DNA of 64,000 bases from Ceratodon purpureus (GCA_014871385.1 CM026425.1:12391152-12455151); one strand, 5' to 3'; counted from the first letter of the stretch, positions 24,382 through 37,604 are shown. A program made the numbers and translations. Notes: generated by a model not told the origin, from the letters alone.

Positions 24382-26052
24382 ATGGCTTCAACATCTAATG
24401 CAATTATTTTAAAATATCATAATTTAATGTATCAAGATGAAACAAAAATTCCTGATGCAAATTTTAGGACCTTGGAACCTGCAATACATTTGAGTGATAC
24501 TATATTAATTTCTATATTAGGTTATTTTATTATCAACTTCTAAGGTAAGTTTAAGGTATTTAAATTTACACATACACACTAACATATTGGATGTTAAAAT
24601 AACCTAGAATTATATTTCTTGATATTTTGTAGATATTTGCATGAAAAACTTCCATTAACAAGAAAGAACAAATTCTACAATTTTACATGTTTCTTTTTTG
24701 CAAAGCTTCTACAAGTTCTACGTGGAGATGCTACACAAGAATCTTTTTTCAGGTGGTTGCGTGCAATAGTCTTATTGGAAAAAGATTATATCTTTATATC
24801 AATCAATAAAAGGTAATTTATTAAGAAACCTTCATCTTTAAATTTATAGAATTTGCAATTCAAATTGCATAATTTTTCTATTTTGAAGAAGTGACGTTTT
24901 CATCTTTTTGTTTTATAATGATTAAGTTTTGGTTTATTCTTGTAGTGAGCATTGGAGTCTTATCATTATTTGTCATCTTAGCCTCATAGGAAACGATGGA
25001 GGTAAATTTCACGAACTTAATTACTTAAAGTATTCTTGGTCTTAGATGTTCAAGGTCTTGGGTATTCATGGCCTTGGGCATCCAAAATATCCATAGTCTT
25101 AGATGTACTTAGGCATATATGGTCTTCATATTTATGGTCTTGATATTCATAGTCTTAAATTCATTTATCATCTTCAAAATGTATTAAGCTGAATTAGATA
25201 TTCACAATATTGAAATTATGCTCAAACAGTGCAGATATCAATAATGTTGATAAACCTTGCATTTTGCATTTGAATTCTTATAAAGGATCTCACACTTCAA
25301 ACATTATATAGAAGATCCAATTCGAATGTGCATACATTGAAATTCATTAATTATCAATATTGTTTATTTTACTTCATAACCATTGAAACTACATTCTTTT
25401 TAGCATCTTATTAATTCATCAAATATGGTATTGCATATTCATTTATTTTTTTCTAAATAATCAACAACCTTGGAGAAGTAATTCATTAAAAGAGGCAATT
25501 TACAATATAAAATATGACAATATTGAGGTAAGTAACACAATACATATTAATCATATAAAAATACATAATATGTATATGTGTATAGTTTTTTAATATCTAC
25601 TTATCATTGAATTGTAATGTTATTAGATGCTAAACAGACAAACAACTATGAACTCCATTATGTTGAACTATTTTTTCAATTAGCGGATTATTTCTTCTCC
25701 AATATGTTGAACTCTTTTTTCAATTGGCACCATTAGAGTTCCATTTGAACATTTCTCATGGATATCAAAATTTTGTAAGCACCCACTTCATATACCTTAT
25801 ATAATATTTTATTATTTTAGTATGATTTTATATACCTTAGTAAATAGTAGTCATTAGTGAAAAATATTTTTAATTAACATTTTTATTCTGAATTTTTAAA
25901 CTAATGCATTACTAACTTGTTCAATTTTTTACTCCAGCTTAACAAAAATTGGTTTTCTCTTTCTGGTGTTCAATTGAAATAAAATAATATATATGACATT
26001 ATTTTTGCACAAAAAGAACATGGAAAAATCGAGGAAGACTTTGTTAGTAAAG
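24382..26052 (+). pseudogene. Ulp1/C48 SUMO-protease-like gene inside the Harbinger element
   Basis: Intron-separated segments follow the Ulp1 catalytic domain in order. They are FRTLEPAIHLSDTILISILG (exon from ATG 24382), then YLHEKLPLTRKNKFYNF and EKDYIFISINK (24633-24812). EHWSLIIICH with the catalytic His follows (24946-25001), then CILHLNSYKGSH (near 25260), where the usual Asp is Asn. QTNNYELHYVELFF (near 25640) matches QxNxxDCGxYV but has lost the catalytic Cys. The last block is NWFSLSG (near 25945). The 24633-24812 and 24946-25001 exons join in phase with GT-AG borders. Stops (for example TAA ending the first exon) and the lost active-site residues show it is dead. Ulp1 enzymes cleave SUMO from proteins. 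Retained introns argue against a retrocopy. Confidence 0.65.
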
Positions 26053-26599
26053 GTAAGCCTTTTTATTTGTAATAAATTATTTTTTACAAGTATTTTGTTA
26101 GGTTTTAGATTTGAAAGATGATATAAAATAACAATATTATATTTTATGTTATGTCTATGAATTGTACAGAGATGGAAACTGAGAATTGGAAAACAATTTG
26201 AATATGTAACAAAAATATAAATTAATATTTTTAAATGTTGTTTTGTTTAGGTTTAGAGGATGTAATAGAATCCTCCAAAATAATGCAAAAGGGTCCAAAT
26301 AAAATTTTAGAAAATCTTTGATATGGAGCTTACAACATGTTGAAAAATAATATGGATGTTCAAAATGATAAACATGTGATGCCATCGTTCTTAAAAGAAG
26401 AACAAAATACAGAGCCAATTTTTTCATTGGTAACATGTCTACTATCAATGTTAATGATTAAAATAATACAACCTCAACGAAACTACTATGTACCAAAGAA
26501 AAAATTGTATTTGACAAACTTCTTCAACTCTCTTGGCAAGAATATAAACAATTCTATTATTGATATTAATCATGAAGATAATATAAAATATATCATTAT

Positions 26600-27724
26600 G
26601 TATTTTGAAAATGTTCATGCTCGATTTGACTAATCTTTGGTATGTCATGTCCCGATGTATGACTTGGTTTTCTACCTTTTTGATGCAAGAGTATCCCCCA
26701 CAATTGTGGTTTGATATTTTAAATTGCACAAAAAAAACATTCACGAACCTATGTGATGAGCAAAGAGATGATTTGCAAAAAAAAAAACGACCAATTGGAG
26801 GGAACCAATTGAAGTTGAAAAAAAAGTTGTTGTTGCATTGTTTAAATTAATGAGTGGATTCGCTATAAATTTGGTCTTCCATCTATTTGGAATTGGACGA
26901 TCAACAGTTTATGAAATATTGACTAATTTTATAAAAATTGTAAATCGCAAGCTATTATACAGATAGGATTGGCTTCAATTGGATAAGTTAAAAGGTACTG
27001 CAATTGAATTTCAAACCCATAATTGAATAGTGTACATATACCTATTACTCTACCACGTCGATCGTTGCGTCGAGAAGATTATATTAACAAAAAAAGGTTT
27101 TGGAGCGTGATTATACAAGCTATAGTTGACCATAAGTGTTGTTTTACTTATGTTCATGAAGGACTCTTGGGGTGTAATCATGACTCATGACATTTTCAAT
27201 AAACCAAATTTTATAAAGTGGCTACAAATGGATAGAGTCATGGGTTAAATAACAAGCTTAGTGCTTTTATTCCAGGTGTTGATATAAAAATGTACATTAT
27301 TGCAGACAAAGCTTATCCTTTAGCACCATGGCTTATAAAACCATTTAAAGCAAGTCCTGCTATGGTATTATCTAAAAATTATAAAATGTTAAATACACAT
27401 CATAGCTCAACAAGAATGGCTGTAGAACGCGCTTTTGGAATTCTTAAAGCAAGATTTAAAGAATTGGGTATCAAGACAAAATTGAGGGTGCACTTTGTCC
27501 TAGAGGTTATTATGTGTTGTGCCATACTACACAATTTCTTAATTCATAACAAAGATAAATCATTAGCGGAAATTTTAAAATACTTGAAAATTCCTAATGA
27601 TTTTCATACAGGAGGAGTTCTTTTTGGAGATGAATTAAATAACCCTGGTGAAGAACATAAATACAGTGCTAGATTTAATAAAGAAGCCATTATGGACTAC
27701 ATTATATGGACAGGTAGAAATTAA
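26600..27724 (+). pseudogene. PIF/Harbinger DDE transposase (broken)
   Basis: A helix-turn-helix region reads TKKTFTNLCDEQRDDLQ then REPIEVEKKVVVALFKLMSG and FGIGRSTVYEIL, in changing frames. After stops near the first catalytic Asp, the frame 27290-27724 is intact for 144 codons. It carries IIADKAYPLAPWLIKPF (second Asp) and STRMAVERAFGILKARF (Glu of the DDE triad), and ends in TAA. Sequence from 26338 to 26600 may be its N-terminal part. Length and order match the family; the copy cannot encode an active enzyme. Confidence 0.75.
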
Positions 27725-28314
27725 TAACTAAATAAGTTTTTACAATTTCTGAGTATCTGTAATCTACAAAGAACTCTAATATGTGCACAATAAGTACCAG
27801 TAATATAAAAAATTGGGAATTGAGTTATAACGCGGCATAATATTCTAGGAAATAGTGTCCAAATTAGTTACCACAAAATGGTTGTTGCTTTATTTGCATG
27901 GAAAAAGAAATCCTTGTTATTTAATGATTGAAAAATAGAATACTATCAAGAAATACTTTGAAAATAATTTAATATGCAACAAGAAATAAGCCAAGATACC
28001 ATTTTTCAATTCCACTTCTCTAGTTTGACCAATAGGTGATTTTGTATTCAAAGGAGGATGTTACATGTAAGTTTTTTATTTTATTTATTTTTATTTTTTA
28101 TTTTTATTTTTAAATATTTTTTAGGCAAATGAACGAACTTCATTGCAAGAAAGAAAAGTACAACCCTCATCGGATTTTCATCCAAGGCAATTGCATGTAA
28201 GTTTGGCCTTCAGATTTGTGCAATGTGTACCATCACAAGGAATATAGAATATGGTATTCAAAGTCCTTTAAACTTGTTGGTTAATTAATCTTGTTAATTA
28301 ATTAAATCAAAATT

Positions 28315-28580
28315 AACAGTCTACTTGCTGAACATGTGACACAAATTAATTAACAGTGACAGAAATTAACAATGACACAATAACAAAAATTAACATAAAT
28401 TACAATGACACAAATTAACATTGACAACAAATAGACAACAAATTTTTGTGTTAATTAACTATTTACAGTGAGACAAATTTACAGTGACACAGTATAAAAC
28501 ACAAAAATCAACATGACACAAAAATTAACAAGACTTAAAAATTAACATGATCCAAAAATTAACATGACACAAAAATTTGA
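28315..28580. repeat. Degenerate AT-rich tandem repeat (TTAACANTGACACAAA)
   Basis: Irregular copies of a 16-20-bp unit built on ATTAACA-TGACACAAA run through this stretch inside the right part of the Harbinger element. It has no coding potential. Confidence 0.6.
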
Positions 28581-28893
28581 AGTACGGATTACGGAAAATA
28601 GGGAGAGCATTTTCTGTGAACACATGAGAGGAATCATCCAATTTTTGGCAAGCATGAGCAAAAAACTTCACTAAATGGTGGGGGGGAGCACCATTGAGTT
28701 TCGTAGTGTATTTTTCAACTCTGGTGTAGGAGACCATAGTAGCAAAATTTTCTCATTTGGGGGGGATCAGAGTTGAGTTTTTTTCTCCCAGTTCAACTAG
28801 ACCCCCTTGCGCAGCCTCCGGTTGAAATCAATCTCAACCTGGAAGCACTTCAAATCTCAACTGGATGGCCATGTGCGCCCCCCCCCCCCCCCC

Positions 28894-30635
28894 TCCAATG
28901 TTTCTATCATGACAAAACTGTTGCATTAGTATTGACTTGAAAGTGATCTTTGCATATTGATGGATTTAATTATATAATATTCCCGCAATACTATACTGCT
29001 TAGAGCCAGTTGTCTTACCGTGACAATAGTGTTTCAATTCTACATCCACTAGCGATTTTTTCCCGATGAAGATTTTTTCCACTTCCAACAAATTTTATGT
29101 CATTTAACGAATTTATGCAAAAGTTATGTGTGTTATAGAAATGAAGACTAATTAGGTGCTTCACCTCAAAGCTTACATATTCCATGTGCATTGTTAAATA
29201 GAACTCCACTCCACTTGCATAAAGCACAAAGCATTCTCTATTCTTCACTTACATCTTACTTATCTTCCAACGCAAGAGAGTTATACATGATAAAAACTTA
29301 AATTAAAAATTAAAAAACAATTTAAGCCAATTTTTTAGAAATTAAAATAGAAAGTTCCTGAAAATATCAATATGATGTTTATAGATGTTGATCCTACTTT
29401 TTAAAACTTTAATTAAATACCAGGCACCAAGTTGCCAAACCTACTAATAAACTATGGTACTTGAAATAAATGGTAAACAATACACTAAAGCGTTTGTTCA
29501 AGCTTTAGCAAGAAAAGGTACTTAAATTTTTTTAAGTTGTAGGACATCTTAAAGAATGATTCTTTGACTATTTTTGGGGTTAACTAAATTTGTTTGTTAC
29601 TTTGTATAGTCATAGTGGAGATTGTGAAAATTGATTATACGTACATGTATAGGTAGTGCTTGAGATTGTTAATGTCTTATCTGCCATTGGACAATCTCAC
29701 ATGTACTACTGTCACTAAAATACATATAGAAACTAACTTTTGATTTGAAATGAAAAAGAAAAAACGTGCTATAGAGGAGCAAGGTAAATGAAGATGTAGT
29801 GTTGGTTAAATGTTGGAGCATCTTTTAATTAGAGGATTCTTTTACTAGAGTAGATTGGTGACAAAGAGTAAATGGACCATTGAATGGTGAAGGGAAAATC
29901 AATACAAAATGCCAAAATCTTTGATGAATTTGATGAGGACTAGGGATTTGCACCATTGTTGTTGGATTAGAAGACTAGGATGATGGTAAGATAGAATTTT
30001 AATTTTCCAGAATCACCTTTCAATTTTTAATTTGATTTGGTTGTTTTATAACCAACAATAATTTAGTTCAAACTTGGTGGTGTATTTTGGCAGCTTTGTA
30101 TAAAAAAACATGAAATTTTTAATTTTTTGCTTCATAACAAAAAAAGAAGATGTTCTTCAAATTTTTTTAAATTGAAAAACCAAAAAATTCTTCCCCTGTC
30201 ACTGTCTAAGCTCCAAGGGCCCTAAAAACCACGGTGTTAAAATGCCCACATTCCAAAACTCCATATCTCCCATACCCAGAAATCCCTATGCGCTTTTTCC
30301 AAATGCCAACCCAATGCAGAACATCCCCCCTTTCCATTGTCAACGACATGCCACAGGCCAACAACGCAAGCAAACTGTGGGTCCCCTCACATGAAACCCC
30401 TCCCCTTCCCACCCAACCAATCCCACCTCATAAGCAGCTTCTGCAACAACTTGAGCATGCCCCACCAGGTGCCATAAAAGCCCCCACTCACCCCGTGAGC
30501 CTTGAGGGGGGCCTCCCCCACTGCACGAGAATGCAAGGAGAATGCACCCACACTGTGTCCAAGGACCTCCCACGTCACCCACCTGCTAATCCTAGCCCCT
30601 CCACCTCAGCACACAACCACCTGAATTATTCACCC
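28894..30635. other. Spacer upstream of the NAD kinase gene
   Basis: The stretch is AT-rich to about 30180. Then an abrupt C-rich segment (30190-30630) gives overlapping open frames on both strands (for example 30234-30644). These are most likely compositional, and the segment resembles a proximal promoter. Confidence 0.45.
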
Positions 30636-30637
30636 CT

Positions 30638-30645
30638 TCTATAAG
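30638..30645 (+). promoter_or_regulatory. Candidate TATA box for the NAD kinase gene
   Basis: TCTATAAG occurs after the C-rich segment and is followed about 30 bases later by an A/C-rich likely start region (near 30670). If used, the transcript has a long leader of nearly 1 kb, probably spliced, before the first plausible ATG at 31635. Confidence 0.35.
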
Positions 30646-31634
30646 AAAAAACCTAGACTCTACAAAACCAAAATCCAACCATTTTCTAGATATGACCCAG
30701 TTTGAATCAAGGTCAAAATTTTAGGTGTGGAGTTTGTTCTAAGTGCCACTTGGCAGAGGGCACCCAATTGGTTAAAGGTTTCCTTCCATGTTCAGGCTCT
30801 CGTGACCTTCCTCATCAGCTTCAAAGCTCCAGCTTTTGCCAGTAAAACTCCTACTTTTGGGCCCCTTCGTAAAGCTCCCACCTTTGGCAGCTCTTGGGCA
30901 TCACCAAAACCATTTTTTGGTTGTTGCTCTTTGCTCTCTCTCAGAAGCTAATTTTCTGCAAAAAAAATTGTTTTTTGATGTGTGGGTTTTCAGTAGTGGT
31001 GCATTGGTAGTGGTGGTACTGGTATTGGTTTTCTAGATTTAAAAAATTTAGGAAATTTAGAATATTGGAAAGAGTAAGAACTGAAACTCCTGCCTTTGAA
31101 GGTTCCTTGACAGCTCTTGAAGGAATCTAAGATTAGCTTTTTGAGAAGGCATTGTGTTTGGCAGATTGTTTTTCGGGGGTTTTGAGAGTAGTCACTGGTT
31201 ATTTGATTCTCAGGAAGTTTTGGGAAGTTTTGGGGATTTGTTTCTATTTTTTTGGTATCTCAATTCAGTCAGTTGGGAATATCGGACATTCATGATGGTA
31301 TCAGTGTGAGTCGTTGCAGAATATTTGCTCCATTTATGGTGGTCTCGAAATACGTGGTACGATGTATGTGTGTTTGTGTTTCCCAAGTTCTTCTTCGTCG
31401 TCTGCTTTGGTGGCCGTGATGACGAGGTTACATGCTCAGCAGTGAGCGGAAATTTGGACATTGAGTGGTTTTTTTTTCGGTGTTGGGAAAGGCTTTTGTG
31501 TTTCACGGATTGCGGCTGTGGAATCCTTTACCTGGCAGCAATCAAGCGAGCTTAGTGAGGATTTTAGGGTTTTTTTGGGAAAATAGTTTCGTTGGCGATG
31601 TAGTGGCTCTATTGAGGTTTTTTTTGCGTCAACC

Positions 31635-34600
31635 ATGTCTGGATTGATGCTCAGTGAGGTGCTCCCGGTGCTGAACCGCATGCCATTCACGGCTATGCAG
31701 AGGACAGAGGCTTTACACAGGTGAGCTGCATTAAACAACAGCCGGTGTTATTTTTTGAGACTAATCTGGGACTCCTTTTCAAGGTTTCTTGAGAGCAGGG
31801 AAAGAACTTTTTCTCTGTTTCCTAGTTTCCAAATCGCGAAGGAGTTGGCTGAATCATCAATTGGGTTCTTGGTATCCAGGCATTAGTGTTTGGTAGCTTC
31901 GAGGGGTTTGGTTTGAAAGGAAGCCACGGCGGAATTCTATTCCTTCGACTGAGGCAGGAGAATTGGCCAACTTGTTCTCTTTCTCATAAAATCTTCAAGG
32001 TATTCAAACCCTTACCACTACCACCTGGAGTTTTGATTCTGTTCGTTTCTAAACCTTAGTCCCGGATATGAGACGAGTTTCTTGCACTTTTTTTGAACAC
32101 CGGCAGGTTCTAGTGTGCCAGGTCTCGTCTTTTCAGAACTTTTGTTTGGTAATCCAGAAGTTGAACGCAAATCTTATTTTACAGAATTCCCTGTTACATG
32201 GTAATGCTTGTGCTTATAAACAGGTGGTCTTTGAGGGATTAATATGGATATATCAAAATCTCATGTAGCTCGAAAACTAGGTTTGAATCAAGTACTGCAA
32301 ATATGAATATGGCTCTTCTGAAAGATTGTGACAATGCGATCTTACAGGAAGGAATTGAGATTGAAGGTCCTTGGAATTTTGTATTCTGAAATATTTGCAA
32401 ATTTCATAACACTGGCGATTTTGTTCTTACCAGCATGATCAGTAGCTGAAGCTGTTACAGTATTAAGGAAGTTGTTATGTGGTGGTATTGAAGTGGATCT
32501 TAAGATGAATTTAACGGAAGAAGTAATTCATATAATGAGTACCCTTTCACAAGATGAAGGTGGTCTAAAAATTGAGACTTCAGCATTGACGGATGTGCTG
32601 CAACCAGCACCTCTCTCGAAGAACACGGGGTTCCGTCGAAAGACAATGCGTACTGTAATGAATAAAACAAAAAATACTAGGGTAAGATGATGATAAAATC
32701 AGATAATCAATTATGGGCATCTTTGATGCAACTTTCATATTTGGGTCAAGATATCTAATCAACAGATGATTAACACATTGGTGTCATGTATCAATTTTGA
32801 GTGTAACTCCTCTTCACGGCAAATCATTATTGAAAAAGGGTTTGCTATGGCTTTATGTTGCGCGTTTCAGTTTAGGCCATAGTTCTTATATTTGTTAGAA
32901 ATTCATTTTAATTACCTGAGCATTACGTAGTCGTCGGGAATACGCATTGGGTCCGTTAATGTTCTGTCTTGTTTGAGTTTGCTTGCAATGTACTTGAGTG
33001 GTGAGTGGACTTGAAGTTTTTGAAGAAGCTGCCAGTGGGGAAATTTTTCCTGGTCAAACGTGTCCTGTCTGAGTCGCCCTTGTCTTATCATTGATAGTCT
33101 TAGGGAGCTTGGGTTTGGGGAGTTTCTGAAATGAAGAGAAGGTTTTTTACTTTGCACTTGTTACAGATGGACCAGGATAGTGGAAAGCATCAGAATGGTT
33201 GGACTCACGCATGTTCTCAACGCTCGGTGGAAGAGAACCTTCAGGAAGCAGCCATTGGAGATGGCGGCTCTCATCTTGTTGAGTTCTCTGATGCCATGCG
33301 AGGTACGAACTAATACCCTTCTCTTCTGGAGTTTGTGTGCCATATGCCCCCCTCCGTATCTGCAATCGTGGATGAATTGCTAATGCACTACATAATCTTC
33401 ATTTTGTCGTTTCATTTTAACTTATCCTCTGGAGGGTAGAGTGTTCCAACTGACGATTACCTGGGATTCTCACAAATGGTAATATATCTGCAGCTGTGGA
33501 AAAGGCTCTTCGGCAGGTGACTGAGAGTAAAGCTAGAGCCCAAGATGAAGCATCTGAATGGAAACGAAAGTATGAAATGGAACGGTTGCGGGTTGCTTCT
33601 TTAGAGCAGGAGCGAGATCAGGAGCGGGAGCAGGATCCAGAGCCATGCCCGTCACCTCCTGGTATGTTTACCATTCTTGATTCTTCACGAGGGTAGTCTG
33701 CAATAACGTTTTCCTATTTGAGCATGGCAACGGTCTTTATGCATTCTAAATAAATTAAATATGGACCTTACCTTTCAAATCCATTATTTCATAATTTCTT
33801 AGTATGTTTTCTGTAATCAGATTCTTGGGGCCATGGTGAACCGCTAGATTCAGAGAAAGCCGACACTGAGAATGGCGACCAAAGCCCAGTCGGTTCAATG
33901 AATGGATGGCAACCTCTCCATAACAATTCTGAGTGTTGCAAGAGAGAAGGTATCTGCTCTCAGCAAGTACTCCGCAGCCACAGCAGTTCATCTGGGAACA
34001 TATCGCAAGTGTCTGATGTGATGCAAGCTGCAGAGAAGGTTAGTTCTGTAATTTATTTTAGTTGGTCTCTGTCGTTAACAGAGTCCCTGCAATCTCTTGA
34101 TCCGTTTTTTAGTCCCCCTTTTACTTCATAGGATGAGTATCTCCACTGACGTGGTTTCTTCTTTACAGGCGTCTTTTAGACTACAATGGGGTAGCTGCAT
34201 GGACAAGAAGGCTGCAAGAAGGCACACGCATGACGTTGTGTCCTTTGAGTGTGGAGATATCACAACAGCAAGCCGAAGTAACAAACAGGTCTGATGTTTT
34301 CCTGTCTTGGTACCGGTTGCAAGTAGAACGTTTAGTGGAGCTCTGAATGTGCTTGTCTTAAAAACAATGTTTTGATGTCCAAGCATGATTTATTTTTCAT
34401 GTGAGCTGCTTGCAGATAACGTTGGCGTGGGACTCACCTCCTCAATCGGTGTTTATTTTGTCGAAACCTCATGACCCAACAGTTACTGCCCTCTGCAAGG
34501 AAATGATCAGGTGAGTTTCACTAAATTGCAACCACTTGTTGGGGAGGCTGTTTTGTGTAGTTTTGTCTTGGCTACAAATGAACTCGACAATTCAGTGTGA

Positions 34601-36910
34601 CGGTTTGCACAGAAAGAGGTTTAATGGTTGATATCAAACTTGGTTTGCTCTGTGGAGCCGTTTAGCATTTTTAAGTCAGTAGGCACTTCATTATGTCTCA
34701 AGTCGATTTGTCAGGAATGTGTAGTGTTCAATCTGCTTAATGAACGTGTCAAGAAAACACTTTCTTAGGACGCAGTGTTTGGGGCGCTGTTCCTGTCTGG
34801 TGTAGAATCGTGAAAGCTCTGAAGACGCTTGCAGCAGGAGTAGGAGGAACCAGTCATTTACTCTCCCATGGTCTTTGCCTTGCTACAGGTGGCTAAAGGA
34901 GGAAAAGGGAATTGGAGTATACGTAGAGCCTCTTGTGAAGAAGGAGCTTTTGGATGACAGCTCCTACTTTGGTTTCGTTCAATCTTGTGAAACAGGTGCG
35001 TGATGTGGTGCACTTTTAGAATAAGCCTATTTGGAATCGAGTGCCAAGGAGCTGTGTATCTATTAGTGATGAAAGCCTGTCAGGTTCTAGTCCCGGTTAA
35101 GTCATTGGCTTTTCCGATTGAACGATGTCCAGCCAACCAACACGCAAGAGGCCACATAGAGTATCACTCTCAACAGAAAACAGAGTAACTCTGTCGGACA
35201 ATGGTGCTAATACCCTTGTGCTGGTCAGGTGACGAAGTGTTGCACCTTCATTGCAAAGTGGACTTGGTAATCACGTTGGGTGGTGATGGAACAGTCCTTT
35301 GGGTAAATGTTTACTTCAACCCTTTCTTTCTAAGGAAATTTTGTGAATTTAGCAGACACGACTTTTGGAATGCATAGTCGATTTACGCTTTCTCCAGTTT
35401 AGTATCCCTTGTCAAAGATGCTTTTAGAATTTTTGTATGGTTAGCCTTGAAGTTCACAATTTGGAATTTACATCAAGAATTTGTGAACCTCAGTCTACTA
35501 TAATGTCATATGTGCTGTTCGTTTCCTGGCTAACGTGTTATGCTGTTTGCTGAAAGAATACGGAATGACGATGCCATGTGCAGGCAGCGAATATGTTTAA
35601 GGGTCCTGTGCCCCCTGTTGTTTCTTTCTCCATGGGCTCGCTTGGTTTTATGACACCATTCCGTATCCTGCATTTATAGCCTCCTCTCTGTTTGGGCTTT
35701 GTTATTGATAGCTGTATACAATATTTGAACACTTAAAAACAATTTTTTCACTTTTGTAACTACATACTAAATCACATGTTATCAGTGATATCCTGTCTAC
35801 ATAAAATTTCCGGTTCTCCTTAACCTTCGGCCGCTACAGAAACTGATCATTACAAAGAGTGCCTGCAAACGTTGATAAAAGGTCCTGTATATATTACCCT
35901 TCGTCATCGGTTACATTGCCAAATTGTTCGCAACCCCGATAAAGTGAAGGAAGGTGAAGATCCCTGCGAACCAGAAATTCACCTGGTGTTGAACGAGGTT
36001 TCTATTGACCGAGGCATGTCGTCCTTTCTTACAAACCTGGAATGCTACTGTGATGACATCTTCGTTACAACGGTACAAGGAGACGGCCTTATTCTCTCTA
36101 CTCCGTCAGGGAGCACTGCATATTCTTTGGCAGCTGGTGGATCGATGGTTCACCCTCAGGTGGGTTCCCTGACTTGCTTTGGAGAGAAATTAATCCAAGG
36201 TCGGAGCACATTAATAAGCATGGATTTGAACAGACCTTATCTTCAAATGGCATTTATTCCTGTTATACGTTTTGTAAATGTCCCATGAACTATGATTTCC
36301 AATGAAAAATGTCAGGGATAATCTCTTTCCGAGAATTTTGATTCTTTTGTGTCACGTTCACCTGGGGATTGAAATGTGATATCTTGTGGCTTTTTCTTTT
36401 TCCAGGTTCCGGGCATCCTCTTTACACCAATTTGTCCCCATTCATTATCCTTCAGGCCGTTGATTTTGCCGGAGTATGTGACAATCAGAGTTCAGGTGGG
36501 TCATCTCGTGCATCCAGTTGCCATAATGGCTATTTCGATATTGAAAATCAGAGGTTTGATGGCTGTCATTGTTGCAATTGAATATCTTAGATTTCTTGTC
36601 AATGGTTTTTAGGTGGACTGATTATTCAAGATAAAAAATGTAGCTAAGTTTTTTCACTGATTTTTTTTCACTGCTGGCATGCGAATCACAGGTGCCCCAG
36701 AACAGTAGGGGGCAGGCTTGGGTTAGTTTTGATGGAAAAGACAGGGAGCAGCTGAGTGAAGGTGATGCTCTGGTATGTCACATGTCTGCATGGCCTGTTC
36801 CTGCCGCATGTGACAAAGAATCAACGACGGATTTCCTTCGAAGTGTTCGGGAAGGGCTGCACTGGAATCTTCGGAAGCGTCAGGGAACTGATGGGCATCC
36901 TTCAACCTAG
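31635..36910 (+). CDS. NADK1: NAD kinase, plant NADK1-like
   Basis: NAD kinase phosphorylates NAD+ to NADP+ with ATP; this plant subgroup is cytosolic. Phase-matched exons are 32443-32681, 33167-33302, 33494-33661, 33821-34038, 34169-34288, 34416-34510, 34889-34995, 35229-35302, 35584-35662, 35840-36159, 36406-36495 and 36692-36910, about 620 codons. The N-terminal half has a helical [20 protein letters not shown] stretch typical of plant NADK1. The catalytic half carries [55 protein letters not shown] and [12 protein letters not shown], with the GGDG and NE/D motifs intact. The 5' end is uncertain. An ATG at 31635 opens a short exon ([22 protein letters not shown] donor at 31721), but I could not join it in phase to 32443. 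Confidence 0.9.
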
Positions 36911-37258
36911 TTGGCTGTAAATTTTCTCCCTATTTTCATGTCTTTGAGAAATGAGGAGAACATTGTACTAGTGCAATCTCAACAAGCGGAGCAGAGTAGT
37001 GGAAAGTTACGTTGAGGCAATTCCGTTGCTTATAATGACGGAGGTTGCAGAGAAATATGATATCATGTATCAATTGTTTATATGATTAATTTAGTTTGTA
37101 TTCTCTACTGGGGAATATGCTCTTAGTTGATATGGTTTGGTTGTAGTGCTTGTGGAATGTGTAAATCACCGTTGAGGAAATGCATGCACACTAACATTCT
37201 TAACAAATTGAAGAAATGTTGAACATATTCTCTTAAAACTCACACGGAAAGAAACCAA

Positions 37259-37524
37259 GATATTAGAATTCTCTAAAAATTGAGATATTAGAATTCTCTA
37301 AAAATTGAGATATTAGAATTCTCTAAAAATTGAGATATTAGAAATCTCTACAAATTGAGATATTAGAATTCTCTAAAAATTGAGATATTAGAGTTCTCTA
37401 AAAATTGAGATATTAGAGTTCTCTAAAAATTGAGATATTAGAGTTCTCTAAAAATTGAGATATTAGAGTTCTCTAAAAATTGAGATATTAGAATTCTCTA
37501 AAAATTGAGATATTAGAATTCTCG
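37259..37524. repeat. 25-bp minisatellite, 11 copies
   Basis: Eleven near-identical 25-bp units (GATATTAGAATTCTCTAAAA plus ATTGA) start every 25 bases from 37259 to 37509; the last is truncated. Variants are a GAATTC-to-GAGTTC run in the middle copies. There are no spacers, so it is not a CRISPR-like array. It lies between the NAD kinase 3' end and tRNA-Ser. Confidence 0.9.
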
Positions 37525-37604
37525 AACACATGAGTGTGTAATGAATCAAAAAGAGAGGACCGGATTTTATCTAGAAAGGCTCTTCTCCGATGGGTAGAAG
37601 ACAT

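Larger units (their letters stand above)
22691..28893. mobile_element. Decayed PIF/Harbinger-type transposon, about 6.2 kb
   Basis: Imperfect inverted ends bracket the element. CGCACATGG at 22698-22706 is matched by its complement at 28869-28877, and an inner block AGTTGAGATTTTGAA near 22736 is matched in inverse near 28849-28863. Inside, a Myb/SANT-like ORF runs leftward and a DDE transposase runs rightward, the classic two-gene Harbinger plan. An additional Ulp1-type protease relative lies between them. A 16-base C run (28878-28893) obscures the right tip and any 3-bp duplication. All coding parts are broken. Confidence 0.65.

Noticed and set aside
28878..28893. Sixteen-base C run as a functional G-quadruplex-type site
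   Set aside because: A single homopolymer at a transposon edge is better explained by slippage; no further G-tracts support a specific structure.
30234..30644. Proline-rich 136-codon gene
   Set aside because: C-rich composition, open frames on both strands and position before a TATA-like box suggest promoter, not coding sequence.
37259..37524. CRISPR-like repeat array
   Set aside because: Units are contiguous with no spacers, in eukaryotic DNA; it is a minisatellite.
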